Below the pieces are notes generated by a model. It was not told the DNA's origin. It saw only the letters and a list, made by a program, of their open reading frames with translations, and did no database searches. Made by a program: the position numbers and the translations under genes. Shown here piece after piece: positions 1-8,491 of a stretch of 28,345 bases of DNA (positions are counted from its first letter, which is position 1; each line of letters begins with the position of its first letter). The stretch is from WHTI01 sp963756365 (GTDB lineage: Bacteria; Actinomycetota; CADDZG01; WHSQ01), in contig CAVWNF010000001.1 in the NCBI GenBank assembly GCA_963756365.1, positions 1 to 28,345 on the forward strand. Reading direction: 5' to 3'.

Positions 1-1
1 T

Positions 2-897
2 CCCGCTGATCGCTATCTCGGTGGTCCAGATGCTCACGTCCTCCCGGTCCCGATGATGAACGTCCTTAACGGCGGTGCTCACGCGGACAACCTGGTCGAT
101 TTCGAAGAATTCATGTACGTGCCCGTTGTGCAGCTCCGTTCCGCGAAGCCCTTGAGTTCGGCGCCGGTTGCTACCACGCATTGAAGAAGCTGCTCGCTGG
201 CAAGGGTCCGACCGGCGTTGGTGACGAGGAAGGTTTCGCTCCCGATCTGCTCGAATCAGGAAGCCGTCGAGTTGCTCCTCGAGGCGATCTCGAACGCCGG
301 TTACGAACCCGGTCGCGACGTCGCGCCGGCCCTCGACCCTGGCCACTCCGGGGTTCAGAGACGGCGATCATTACGTCCTCGCCTCGGAGGACCGACGGCT
401 ATCGAGTGAAGAGATGGTCGGTCTGGGCGGACTGGGTCGAGCGTTACCCGATCGTGTCGATCGAGGATGGGATGGACGAAGACGACTGGGCTGGTTGGAA
501 ACAACTGACCGACGCGTAAGAGGTGACAAGGTCCAGTTGGTAGGAGACGACCTCTTCGTTACCAACCCCGAGGTCCTGCAGCGAGGGATAGATGAAGGCG
601 TCGCCAACTCGATCCTGGTCAAGCTCAACCAGATCGGCAGTCTCTCCGAGACGTTGTCGTGCATCAGGGTCGCCCATCGGGCCGGGTACACCGCGATGAT
701 CTCTCATCGTTCGGGCGAGACCGAGGACGTAACCATCGCGGACTGTCGCGGTGGCAACCAACGCCGGGCAGATCAAGGCAGGTGCTCCGGCGCGAGGCGA
801 GCGCACCGCCAAGTACAACCAATTGCTCCGGATCGAAGAGGACCTTGAAGATTCAGCGCGCTACCTGGGAGCACGAGCGTTCCCGAGGTTCGGCTGA
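2..897 (+). CDS. eno: Enolase, 5'-truncated by the window edge and broken by frameshifts
   Basis: Enolase (2-phosphoglycerate to phosphoenolpyruvate) is a cytosolic glycolytic enzyme. The N-terminal domain lies off the window. Reading across frames gives the family blocks in order: RYLGGPDAHVLPVPMMN, NGGAHADNLVDFEEFM, GDEEGFAPDL, SIEDGMDEDDW, VGDDLFVTNP, ILVKLNQIGS (catalytic Lys), ISHRSGETED and AGAPARGERTAKYNQLL (second active-site Lys region). The metal ligands match the Asp of LDP, the Glu of IEDG and the Asp of GDD. At least six frame changes are needed, near 135, 255, 345, 425, 518 and 748. At 135 a single G seems missing from GTTGGTGCA. The last block runs to TGA at 895-897, which overlaps the next ATG. 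Because enolase is essential, I read the breaks as sequencing errors. The motif GDEEGF departs from the usual GDEGGF. The identification is certain. Confidence 0.96.
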
Positions 898-1333
898 TGG
901 CGGTGGCTGCTTCGCGACGAAGGGAGCGCACACGTCCTCGTGGTTCCGGCGTTCTCCCTCGCGTCACGATCGGCGTGCTCATCCTTGGAGCGATCGGCGC
1001 CATGGCGATCGACCAACACGGCAACTCATCGATCAACGCAACCGCATCACAGCGATGTCGTCGGACATCCGTTTCATCGAGTCTCAGAATCACGAACTCA
1101 AGTCGCGGATCGATCGCTTGAAGGACCCTGACTTCATCGAACAGCGAGCGCGTGAGCAGGGCGGCCTTGTCCTCCCCGGCGAGACCCCGTTCGTGGTCAT
1201 GCCTCCATCCCGCAAGGCCCAGAAGCGGGTCGACGATCGTGCGGCGGCGGCGGCCGAAGCCGAGAAGAGCGCATCGACCCCGGCCCCCGATCCAGGCCCG
1301 ATCCAGAGGTTCCTCGACTTCATCGGCTTCTGA
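897..1333 (+). CDS. ftsB: FtsB/DivIC-like septum formation initiator
   Basis: This is a small bitopic cell-division protein. Family members link FtsL and FtsQ/DivIB at the septum. The ATG at 897 overlaps the enolase TGA (TGATG), which suggests translational coupling. A basic cytoplasmic N-terminus (residues 1-22) leads into one membrane helix at about residues 23-38 (VTIGVLILGAIGAMAI). A coiled coil follows (RQLIDQRNRITAMSSDIRF onward), then the family signature DPDFIEQRAREQGGLVLPGE and an Ala/Pro-rich tail ending IQRFLDFIGF. One frameshift near 1012-1022 joins the membrane helix to the coiled coil. The reconstructed length of about 145 residues is normal for actinobacterial members. The position between eno and DUF501 is the standard actinobacterial order, which supports the call. 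Confidence 0.9.
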
Positions 1334-1419
1334 GCCCCGCGGACCGCACCTCTCGGCGTGGATCCGGCCACCCTGCGACCGTCGGCACGCCGAGACGGCC
1401 AGTGCTCTAGGTTCTTGGG

Positions 1420-1925
1420 GTGGAACACGTATCCGAACTCATGCATGACCCCGCCGATGAAGCCGTGGTCGAGGAGCAGATGGGGCGACCCCTGAGGGGC
1501 CAGTGGGGAGTCGCGGCGCGTCGTGCCACCTGGGGATCCCGATGGTGATCGAGAGCCATCCTCGGCTCGAAGACGGGGCTCCATTCCCGACCTTGTACTG
1601 GCTGACCTGCCCCGTCCTGGTGAAGCGCGTGAGCAAACTGGAGTCGGCTGGATGGCTCAAGGACACGAGCGAACGCCTGAGTGTCGATCCTGGACTCCGG
1701 TCACGGTTCACCGAGGCGATCGAGCGACTGATAGCTAGGCGCGACGAGCATGATGTCCTTACCGGTCAGGAGGCCCCTCCGGGCGGGGGACCGGAGCGCG
1801 TGAAGTGCCTCCACGCCCATGTGGCCCACGAGCTGGCGGGTGGTTCGAATCCGATCGGTGCCCTTGGGCTGGCCGAGACGGGCTGGCCCGATTGCCGCGT
1901 TGGATGCGTGGAGTCGGCGCGTTGA
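1420..1925 (+). CDS. DUF501 family protein
   Basis: This is a conserved actinobacterial protein of unknown function, found between the FtsB/DivIC gene and ppx in many genomes. The GTG at 1420 opens VEHVSELMHDPADEAVVEEQ, followed by GRPLRGQWGVAAR. A frameshift near 1525 leads into CHLGIPMVIESHPRLEDGAP, then FPTLYWLTCPVLVKRVSKLE and GPERVKCLHAHVAHELAGGS. The last two are the hallmark blocks of the family (a PFPTLYxLTCP segment and a VKCLHAHxAH segment with Cys and His residues that look metal-binding). The reconstructed length is about 168 residues, as expected. The stop at 1923-1925 overlaps the TTG start of ppx. I know of no established biochemical function. The upstream gap 1334-1419 shows nothing recognisable. 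Confidence 0.88.
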
Positions 1926-2829
1926 GGGTTGCTGCAATCGATGTCGGGACGAACTCCACCCGCCTGCTCGTGGCTGATGGCCAGGGAGATTCGTTCAGGC
2001 CGGTGGATCGAAGGATGACCATCACCCGTCTGGGCCAAGGTGTGGAGGCGACCAAGGCGTTGGACAGCCAGGCGCTCCGTCGCACCCTCACCACGATCGC
2101 CGATTATGCGGCCGCTTGCGGCGAGTATGGAGTGCAGCGCCTCAGAGTTACGGGCACCTCTGCGGTCAGGGATGCGCGCAACCGGAGCGAGTTCTTCGAT
2201 GGGGTCAAGTCGTTGACCGGCCAAGAGCCGGATCTGTTGTCCGGTGAGCAGGAAGCGCGCGCCACCTTCCTTGGAGCCACCTCGGACCTCCCGCGCGACC
2301 GTGGCGGGTAGTGATCGATATCGGTGGCGGTTCCACCGAGTTGGTCTACGGGATAGATGAACCCGAGCGCCTCGTGTCGCTCGATGTCGGTTGCGTCCGG
2401 ATGTTCGAGAAGTATCTCAAGTCCGACCCCCCGTCCGAGGAAGAATTAGTCGCCCTGCGCGAGGAAGTCAGCACCGCGCTCACGAACGCTGCGATCCAGC
2501 TGGATGTGCCTGCGAATACGCCGCTGATCGGGGTTGCCGGGACCGTCGCCCAGCTCGCGGTGCTCAAGACGGGTATCCCGGTTTACGACCCCGACGTAAC
2601 TCACCACGCGATCTTGTCGCATGGCGATGTGCGGATGCTTGCGCGGCGGTTGAGAACGCTTCCGTACGAGAAGAGGAAGCGCATAGCGGGGCTTGAACCG
2701 GGACGGGTTGATGTGATCGTGGCAGGTGCGGAGATCTGCCAGTTGGTGATGGAGACCTTCGACGCGGCGGAGTTGATGGCGTCCGAGAAGGACATCTTGG
2801 ACGGATTGGTGCTGCAGCTACTCGGTTAG
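1922..2829 (+). CDS. ppx: Ppx/GppA exopolyphosphatase family protein
   Basis: This is an exopolyphosphatase or guanosine-pentaphosphate phosphohydrolase of the ASKHA (actin/sugar-kinase/Hsp70) fold. It should act in the cytosol on polyphosphate or pppGpp. The TTG start at 1922 gives MRVAAIDVGTNSTRLLVADG, the usual family N-terminus with phosphate loop 1. It overlaps the DUF501 stop as TTGA. An in-frame ATG at 1904 is a possible alternative. Loop VTGTSAVRDARNRSEF and the catalytic-Glu region SGEQEARATFLGA follow. A frameshift near 2303 then leads into VIDIGGGSTELVYG (phosphate loop 2), LIGVAGTVAQLAVLKTG and the C-terminal AELMASEKDILDGLVLQLLG. The length of about 303 residues fits the short actinobacterial Ppx type without the C-terminal HD domain. 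Which substrate it prefers cannot be told from the sequence. Confidence 0.92.
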
Positions 2830-2838
2830 TTTGAGGCA

Positions 2839-4771
2839 ATGAGCCGATTCGCCTGGGAACCGACGAAGGATCACATCGAGAACGCAAACGTCACGCGTCT
2901 GATGCGCAAGCACGGGATCGCTGACTACCAGTCCCTGCTCGAACGATCTCAGCGTGAACCCGAGTGGTTCTGGGACGAGGTCGTGAAGGACCTCGGCCTC
3001 GTCTTCACCACCCCCTACGAGGACGTGCTTGACGATAGCCGGGGACCGCAATGGCCCCGCTGGTTCGTCGGCGGTGAGGTCAACCTCACCTACAACTGCG
3101 TAGATCGGCACCTTGACGGACGCTCTGACGCTCCAGCGATCGTGTGGGAGGGAGAGGACGGTCACGTCGAGCGTCTTACCTACTCCGATCTCTACCGCGA
3201 GGTCAGCAAAGTAGCGAACGGATTGACCGAGATGGGCATCGGAGCAGGTGACACGGTTGGCGTCTACATGCCGATGGTCCCAGAGGCCGTGATCGCGGCC
3301 TATGCGGTAGCCCGGATCGGTGCGATCTACCTCCCCATCTTCTCGGGGTTCGGTGCCCCCGCGATCAGAACGCGACTCGACGATGCGAAAGCGAAGGCTC
3401 TTTTCGTCGCCGATGGTTTCTATCGCCGGGGCTCGAAGGTACCGATGAAGGGGACCGCCGACGAGGCTGTAGCTGGCTCGACGAGCATCGAGAAGGTCTT
3501 CGTGTTCCGCCGCTTCCCCGATGACGAGATCTCGACCACCGACGTCGATGTCACCTGGGACGACGCGTTCGGGGGCAGGGCCGAGAGTCACGAGGCACCT
3601 GCACTTGACCCCGAGACACCGTTCCTGATCGGGTACACCTCGGGCACCACCGGCACCCCCAAAGGCAGCGTCCACGTTCACGGTGGCTTCCTCGTCAAGG
3701 TTGCAGAGGAGGCCGCTTATCAGACCGATGTGCATCCAGACGACCTCCTCTACTGGGTCACGGACATGGGCTGGATCATGGGTCCGTGGGAGATGGTGGG
3801 AGCCCATGCGAACGGCGCCTGCGTCTTCATGTACGAGGGAGCACCGAATCATCCTGGCCCCGACCGTCTGTGGGAGATGTGCGCTCGTCATGGGGTAACG
3901 ATCCTCGGCATCTCGCCGACGCTCGTCCGAGCTTTGATGCCAGCGGGTAAAGGGCCCGTAGAGGCCCACGATCTCTCGAAGTTGCGGATCCTAGGATCGA
4001 CAGGGGAGCCGTGGAACCCGGAGCCATATCGTTGGTTCGCTGAGGTCGTCGGTGGGAACCGGTGCCCCATCATCAATATCTCCGGTGGCACCGAGATCGG
4101 AGCATGCTTCCTCGGACAGGCACCCGTGATCCCTACCAAGAACTCCTCTCTCGGCGCTCCCGCGCTCGGCATGGCGATGGATGTCTATGGCCCGGATGGA
4201 ACGCCGGTGCGTGGCGAGGTCGGCGAACTCGTATGTACGGCACCGTGGCCCGCTCAGACCCGAGGCTTCTGGAACAACGAGGAGAGATACCTTCAGTCGT
4301 ACTGGTCTCGGTGGGAGGACATCTGGGTACACGGGGACTGGGCCTCTATCGACGAGGACGGCTACTGGTTCCTGCACGGTCGCTCGGACGACACCCTGAA
4401 CATCGTGGGCAAGCGCATCGGCCCTGCCGAGTTCGAGTCTGCTGCCGTTGGGCATCCGGCGGTCATCGAATGCGCTGCGATCGGCGTACCGGATGAGGTG
4501 AAGGGTGAGACGGTCTGGTGCTTCTGTATCACCGACGCCGATGACAGGTCCCCTGATCTCGAAAGTGCCGTAAAGAAGGTGATCGCCGATGAGCTCGGCA
4601 AGGCATTCACCCCGAGCGCGCATCCTGTTCGTGGACGAGCTACCCAAGACGCGGTCCGCGAAGATCCTTCGACGCGCCATCCGAGCAACCGCTCTCGGGG
4701 AGGACCCTGGAGACATGTCGTCCCTCGAGAATCCAAGCGGGCTCGACGCGATCAAAGAGTCTCTTCGATGA
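2839..4771 (+). CDS. AMP-forming acyl-CoA synthetase, acetyl-CoA-synthetase-like
   Basis: This is an adenylate-forming ligase (carboxylate + ATP + CoA to acyl-CoA + AMP + PPi). The ATG at 2839 follows GAGG. Residues 1-100 match the N-terminal domain of acetyl-CoA synthetases. The P-loop motif YTSGTTGTPKG is at residues 266-276, the A5-type motif SGGTEIG at about 415-421, and the hinge RSDDTLNIVGKRIG from 515. A frameshift near 4610 leads to LPKTRSAKILRR, which carries the catalytic, acetylatable lysine (codon 4661-4663). The protein then ends SGLDAIKESLR with TGA at 4769-4771, about 644 residues, a normal length for the family. In acetate-specific enzymes the acyl pocket is closed by Trp in WWQTE. 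Here the aligned residue is Gly416, so a larger acid such as propionate or a longer chain is possible. Without the frameshift it appears fused to the next gene, which is an artefact. Confidence 0.9.
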
Positions 4772-5364
4772 CCACCTTCTATCTCGTCCGACATGGGCTT
4801 ACCTCCCACACGGGACACAAGCTCACTGGCTGGGCTCCCGGGGTGCATCTCTCTGAAGAGGGAGTCGCTCAAGCGGAGTCCGTCGCAGACAGGCTGGCGT
4901 CGGTCTCGTTCAAAGCGGTCTATGCGTCTCCGATCGATCGCACGAAAGAAACCGCCGCACCGATAGCCGCTCGCCAGGGACTCAAGGTGACGGCCCGCAA
5001 GGAACTCGGCGAGGTCCACTACGGCAAGTGGACGGGGCGCACGTTCGGCACTCTGACCAAGACCAAACTCTGGCGTCAGGTGCAAGGATTCCCGTCCGCG
5101 GCTAGGTTCCCGGAGGGCGAGAACCTACGCGAGACACAGACCCGCGTTCTCGACGAACTCGAGCGCATCCGGGCCGAGCATCCGAAAGGACCTGTCTGCT
5201 GCGTGACCCACGCGGATGTCATCAAACTCGTCGTGGCTCATTACCTCGGCGTCCACATCGATCTCTTCCAGCGCATCATGATCGACCCGGCATCCATCTC
5301 GATCGTCGGAGTGTCGGACATGGGTCCGAGGGTCGGTGGCGTGAACCTCCCCGGAGCGACATGA
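4768..5364 (+). CDS. Histidine phosphatase family protein, MSMEG_4193-type phosphomutase
   Basis: This is a phosphoglycerate-mutase-superfamily protein of 198 residues. The ATG at 4768 overlaps the synthetase stop as ATGA. The phosphohistidine motif FYLVRHGLTS places the catalytic His at residue 9. The second histidine lies in VCCVTHADVIKL (His148), and the acid region GEVHYGKWTGRTF is present. The subfamily (probable phosphomutase, MSMEG_4193 type) is known for its conserved neighbours DUF3090 and SCO1664-type proteins, and both follow here on the same strand. The substrate is not known for the subfamily. The C-terminus ends IVGVSDMGPRVGGVNLPGAT. No frameshift is needed, and this gene begins the clean stretch of the window. 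Confidence 0.9.
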   Translation: MTTFYLVRHGLTSHTGHKLTGWAPGVHLSEEGVAQAESVADRLASVSFKAVYASPIDRTKETAAPIAARQGLKVTARKELGEVHYGKWTGRTFGTLTKTKLWRQVQGFPSAARFPEGENLRETQTRVLDELERIRAEHPKGPVCCVTHADVIKLVVAHYLGVHIDLFQRIMIDPASISIVGVSDMGPRVGGVNLPGAT

Positions 5365-5374
5365 GCAGCGCGAC

Positions 5375-5911
5375 ATGAGCGAATCGCAGATCACCCCGGT
5401 TGTGTTCACCGCTGACTACCTCGGAAGGCCGGGGGAGCGTGTGTTCTACATCCAGGCTTCCGATCAGTCGGGCGCTCACACCTACATGCTCGAGAAGCAA
5501 CAGGTCCAGGTCCTCGCCGAGAAGCTGCGCGAGCTGCTGCTGGCTCTTGATCCCGAGGACACGATCCGGGTGACCGAACCGGCCCGCGATCCCGCTCTCG
5601 CCCTCACCGCGACAGAAACCCCGGAATGGCGCGTGGGAGCCATGGCTCTAGCGTTCGATGAGCAGAACGATCACGTTCTGGTGGTGATCGAGGAAGCGGG
5701 ACCTCTAGAGACAGATGACGATGACGAGAGCGAAGACGCGGACGAGGACACGGTGGCTACCAGGTTCGTACTGCGACGGGATCAGGCGCGGGCATTCGTC
5801 CTCCATGCTCTAGCGGTCATCTCGGAGGGCCGACCGACATGCCAGCTGTGTGGCCTGCCGATGGACCCCGACGGGCACAACTGCCCGGCTTCCAACGGCC
5901 ACCACAAGTAG
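5375..5911 (+). CDS. DUF3090 family protein
   Basis: This is an actinobacterial conserved protein of unknown function, 178 residues and intact. The N-terminal domain has the family pattern (VFTADYLGRPGERVFYIQAS, then HTYMLEKQQVQVLAEKLREL). An acidic insertion follows (DDDDESEDADED, about residues 115-126). The protein ends in a compact Cys/His knuckle: CQLC at 156-159, His168, Cys170 and a His-rich tail GHHK, likely a metal site. It sits between the phosphomutase and the SCO1664-type gene, the fixed family context, so the three probably work together. The start at 5375 is chosen because its frame gives the family N-terminus. The ATG 14 bases upstream opens only a five-codon reading frame. Confidence 0.9.
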   Translation: MSESQITPVVFTADYLGRPGERVFYIQASDQSGAHTYMLEKQQVQVLAEKLRELLLALDPEDTIRVTEPARDPALALTATETPEWRVGAMALAFDEQNDHVLVVIEEAGPLETDDDDESEDADEDTVATRFVLRRDQARAFVLHALAVISEGRPTCQLCGLPMDPDGHNCPASNGHHK

Positions 5912-5914
5912 CCC

Positions 5915-6631
5915 GTGAGTTCCTCCCGGATCCTCGAGGCACTGTCCACGGGATCGATCGAGGTACTGGGTCTGCTCCCGTACTCGTCCAACTACACCTT
6001 CCTGGCGCGCGTCACCTCCGGAGACGACGAGGTCCTCGCGGTCTACAAACCGCAACGCGGGGAGCGCCCTCTGTGGGATTTCCCCGACGGGACCTTGGGG
6101 GCCAGGGAGCTGGCTTCGTTCCTCGTTGCGCAGGCAGCGGGATGGGACATCGTGCCCGAGACGGTCTACCGCAGCGAAGGCCCGCTCGGTGCCGGTTCAC
6201 TCCAGCGGTTCATCGAACACGACCCCGACCGTCATTTCTTCATCCTCATGGAGGAACGTCTGGAGGATTTCCGGGTCTTCGCATGCCTCGATGTAGTGAT
6301 CAACAACGCAGATAGGAAGGCCGGTCACGTGATCGAGGACGGCGAGAAGCGTCTGTGGGGCGTGGACCACGGACTCAGCTTCCACACGGAGAACAAGCTC
6401 CGCACAGTCATCTGGCAGTTCGCCGAGGAGTCTCTCGGGCGGTCTCTTCGGGACGGTCTCGAGTCCCTCGGCTCCGCCCTCAGCGACGACGGCGGACTCG
6501 GGGCCGAACTCGCAGACCTTCTCTCGCCGGAGGAATCCGCCGCGACCCTGGAGCGCGTCGAGAACCTGCTCGTCGAAGACAGCTTCCCGCCCCCCAGCAA
6601 CGATCGGCCGTTGCCGTGGCCGCTGGTCTGA
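5915..6631 (+). CDS. SCO1664 family (PI3/4-kinase-like) protein
   Basis: This is a 238-residue intact protein starting at GTG 5915, four bases after the DUF3090 stop. It matches the SCO1664 family, which resembles phosphatidylinositol 3/4-kinases in its core. A lysine-bearing strand VLAVYKPQRGERPLWDFP could bind ATP, VVINNADRKAGHVI resembles a catalytic-loop DxxNxDR arrangement, and WGVDHGLSFH resembles the metal-binding DxG segment. Hydrophobic segments are absent, so it is cytosolic. Neither substrate nor activity is established. The proline-rich end DSFPPPSNDRPLPWPLV is typical. It is the last gene of the conserved phosphomutase - DUF3090 - SCO1664 trio, which is probably co-transcribed from at least 4768. 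Confidence 0.9.
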   Translation: MSSSRILEALSTGSIEVLGLLPYSSNYTFLARVTSGDDEVLAVYKPQRGERPLWDFPDGTLGARELASFLVAQAAGWDIVPETVYRSEGPLGAGSLQRFIEHDPDRHFFILMEERLEDFRVFACLDVVINNADRKAGHVIEDGEKRLWGVDHGLSFHTENKLRTVIWQFAEESLGRSLRDGLESLGSALSDDGGLGAELADLLSPEESAATLERVENLLVEDSFPPPSNDRPLPWPLV

Positions 6632-6655
6632 GCCTGCGCATCTGAGACCAACTCG

Positions 6656-6740
6656 TGCCCGGGGTGGGATTCGAACCCACATGGTCCGCAGGGACCAGCG
6701 ACTTTTAAGGACGCCGTGTATGCCGTTCCACCACCCGGGC
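6656..6740 (-). tRNA. tRNA-Leu (anticodon UAA)
   Basis: Read on the reverse strand, the 5' end is at 6740. The acceptor stem GCCCGGG (6740-6734) pairs with CCCGGGC (6663-6657), with A as discriminator at 6656. The D arm begins TGGTGGAACGGCATACAC. The anticodon loop is CTTAAAA (6709-6703), with anticodon TAA at 6707-6705. A long variable arm (GGTCC-CTGC-GGACC) marks a class II tRNA, and the T arm GTGGG-TTCGAAT-CCCAC is perfect. CCA is not encoded. The anticodon stem GCGTC/GTCGC carries one T-T mismatch, so either the gene or the read has an error there. It lies between and opposite to its neighbours. Confidence 0.95.
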
Positions 6741-6812
6741 GTGGGACCATGAGTATCGGGCATCGGGAACGATTCTCTCAGTACGAGGGGCATCCGAGCC
6801 GATATAGATCGG

Positions 6813-8321
6813 GTGAGCCACCTGAACATCGAACCTACGACCATCCAAGCAACCCCGCTCGAGCGGTCTCTGGCGAGTCTCTGTTCGCGCCTCGGAGCCG
6901 AACGATGGTTGCTGTGCCGGTATGACGACGGCGAATGGAACATGCAGGCGACCCACGCGGTGCCCCGTGACCAGGTCTACCTAGCGGTGCTTGGGACGAT
7001 TGGGGAGCCCGCAGGCTGGTCGCTCGTCGAGTCATCCGAGATCTCGGGGGCCGGCCCCCGTCTACAGGTTGCAGGGGTCGGTTTGCTGGCTGTGCTCGGC
7101 GGAACCCTTCGGGGTCGACCCGCCATCGCTCTCTTCGAGAATCCGGATCGTCAGCGGGTCGCCGAGGTCTTCTCTTCGTCGACTCCGCCCGAGTTGTCCG
7201 ATATGCCGAACCTCATCGAGGGTGAGAGCGCGGCGCTCCCGGCGGATGATCGCTGGGATGGCGAGATGCGGGGTTTGTGGGGATTGCTCCCCATCTTCGG
7301 GACACTCGCGTCCGGAACCGTTGACACCCGCTCGGTGGTCGAAAGGACAGCTCAGACCCTCGATGCCCGAGCTCTGGTTGCCCTTACTCCTACCCCCACC
7401 GGCATCGCCGCGATCGTGGCGGTCAAGGGCGAGGATGAGTGGCAAGCGCGAACCGCCGGATTGGACCAGATGAATTGGGAGCGCCTTGCTCAAGACCCCT
7501 CGGCGGCTCTTGACTTGGGCCTTAAGGAGGCGCATGGGGTCAATATGACCGGCTCGTGGACCGTCGGGTGGGCCGTGGGAAGCCGACTCCTGGTTGGGGT
7601 TGCCCCCGGCAGTCGCCGTCCGTCCCAAGAGGGTCTCGATCTTGCCGCAACGCTGATGGGTTGGGGCTTCGGTCAGGCCGAGGGGAGTGCTGCGGCTGGC
7701 CAGCACGCACTCCTGCGCGAGCGGTCGCGGATCGCATCGGTGATCCACGAGGGCTTGACCCAGGTAGTGACCAATGTCGCTATCCAGCTTCAGATCCTCG
7801 AGCGTCACCTCGACGATCCGGTGAAGGCCAGATCGATGGTGACGGAATCTCGCAGTGCCGTTACCCATGCCTTGGACGATCTACGAGGTGCCATATTCGA
7901 GTTGGCTCCTCGGGGGCAAGGCCCCGAGGACTTCGCCGAAGGCCTGGCCCGCTATCTCGATGATTTCTGCGCCCAGTGGGGGCTCGACGTCACGTTCGAA
8001 GCGGTGGGTGACGAGCGGAAGGTCGAGCCTGATGTCGTGGCGCTGATATTCGCGTTCGTCCAGGAAGCACTGACCAATCTCCGGAAGCATGCGGGAACCT
8101 CCGAGGGCTCGGTGTCCCTCACCTTCGGGGACGGCGTCGTCCGGGTGGAGGTCCACGACGATGGCAAGGGCTTCGATCCTGACACCAAGAAGGATGAGGG
8201 TTACCGGCAACATCAGGGACTCGACCTGCTCAGGTCCAGGGTGTGGTTGATGGGAGGACAGATCGACGTTTTCTCGTCCCCTGATGACGGCACCCACCTC
8301 ACGGTCGAGATTTCTTCCTGA
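6813..8321 (+). CDS. Soluble NarL-type sensor histidine kinase
   Basis: This is a 502-residue intact kinase starting at GTG 6813. Residues 1-300 form a GAF-like sensory region without membrane segments, so signal sensing is probably cytoplasmic. The HisKA_3 dimerisation segment RERSRIASVIHEGLTQVV carries the phospho-acceptor His312. The ATPase domain has the N-box QEALTNLRKHA (Asn422), G1-box DDGKGFDPD and a short lid leading to GLDLLRSRVWLMGGQI. This is the architecture of NarL/DesK-type kinases, and its partner regulator lies 170 bp downstream. The gap 8322-8491 shows no gene. The signal is unknown. Proximity to the Pel-like genes makes control of that unit plausible but unproven. Confidence 0.92.
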   Translation: MSHLNIEPTTIQATPLERSLASLCSRLGAERWLLCRYDDGEWNMQATHAVPRDQVYLAVLGTIGEPAGWSLVESSEISGAGPRLQVAGVGLLAVLGGTLRGRPAIALFENPDRQRVAEVFSSSTPPELSDMPNLIEGESAALPADDRWDGEMRGLWGLLPIFGTLASGTVDTRSVVERTAQTLDARALVALTPTPTGIAAIVAVKGEDEWQARTAGLDQMNWERLAQDPSAALDLGLKEAHGVNMTGSWTVGWAVGSRLLVGVAPGSRRPSQEGLDLAATLMGWGFGQAEGSAAAGQHALLRERSRIASVIHEGLTQVVTNVAIQLQILERHLDDPVKARSMVTESRSAVTHALDDLRGAIFELAPRGQGPEDFAEGLARYLDDFCAQWGLDVTFEAVGDERKVEPDVVALIFAFVQEALTNLRKHAGTSEGSVSLTFGDGVVRVEVHDDGKGFDPDTKKDEGYRQHQGLDLLRSRVWLMGGQIDVFSSPDDGTHLTVEISS

Positions 8322-8491
8322 TCCGACTGCAGTCCGAGAACTTTCCTGCCGATAGTCGTAAAGAGTCGCCATCTGACGGCCTGCAGATAAGACCTCGGAC
8401 CATGGGGAGCAGGTACGGTCGGGAGGCGGGAGGTACCACGTAGCCCGACCGGGGATGACCCGAGCCGGACTACCCGACAAGGGGAAGAGCG

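Noticed and set aside
1..897. Enolase as a pseudogene.
   Set aside because: All conserved blocks and nearly all key residues survive; the shifts are homopolymer-type indels also found in most neighbouring genes.
2818..5085. Two long reverse-strand open frames (383 and 364 codons) opposite the acyl-CoA synthetase and phosphomutase.
   Set aside because: They mirror well-identified genes, show no family motif, and arise from the strong third-position GC bias.
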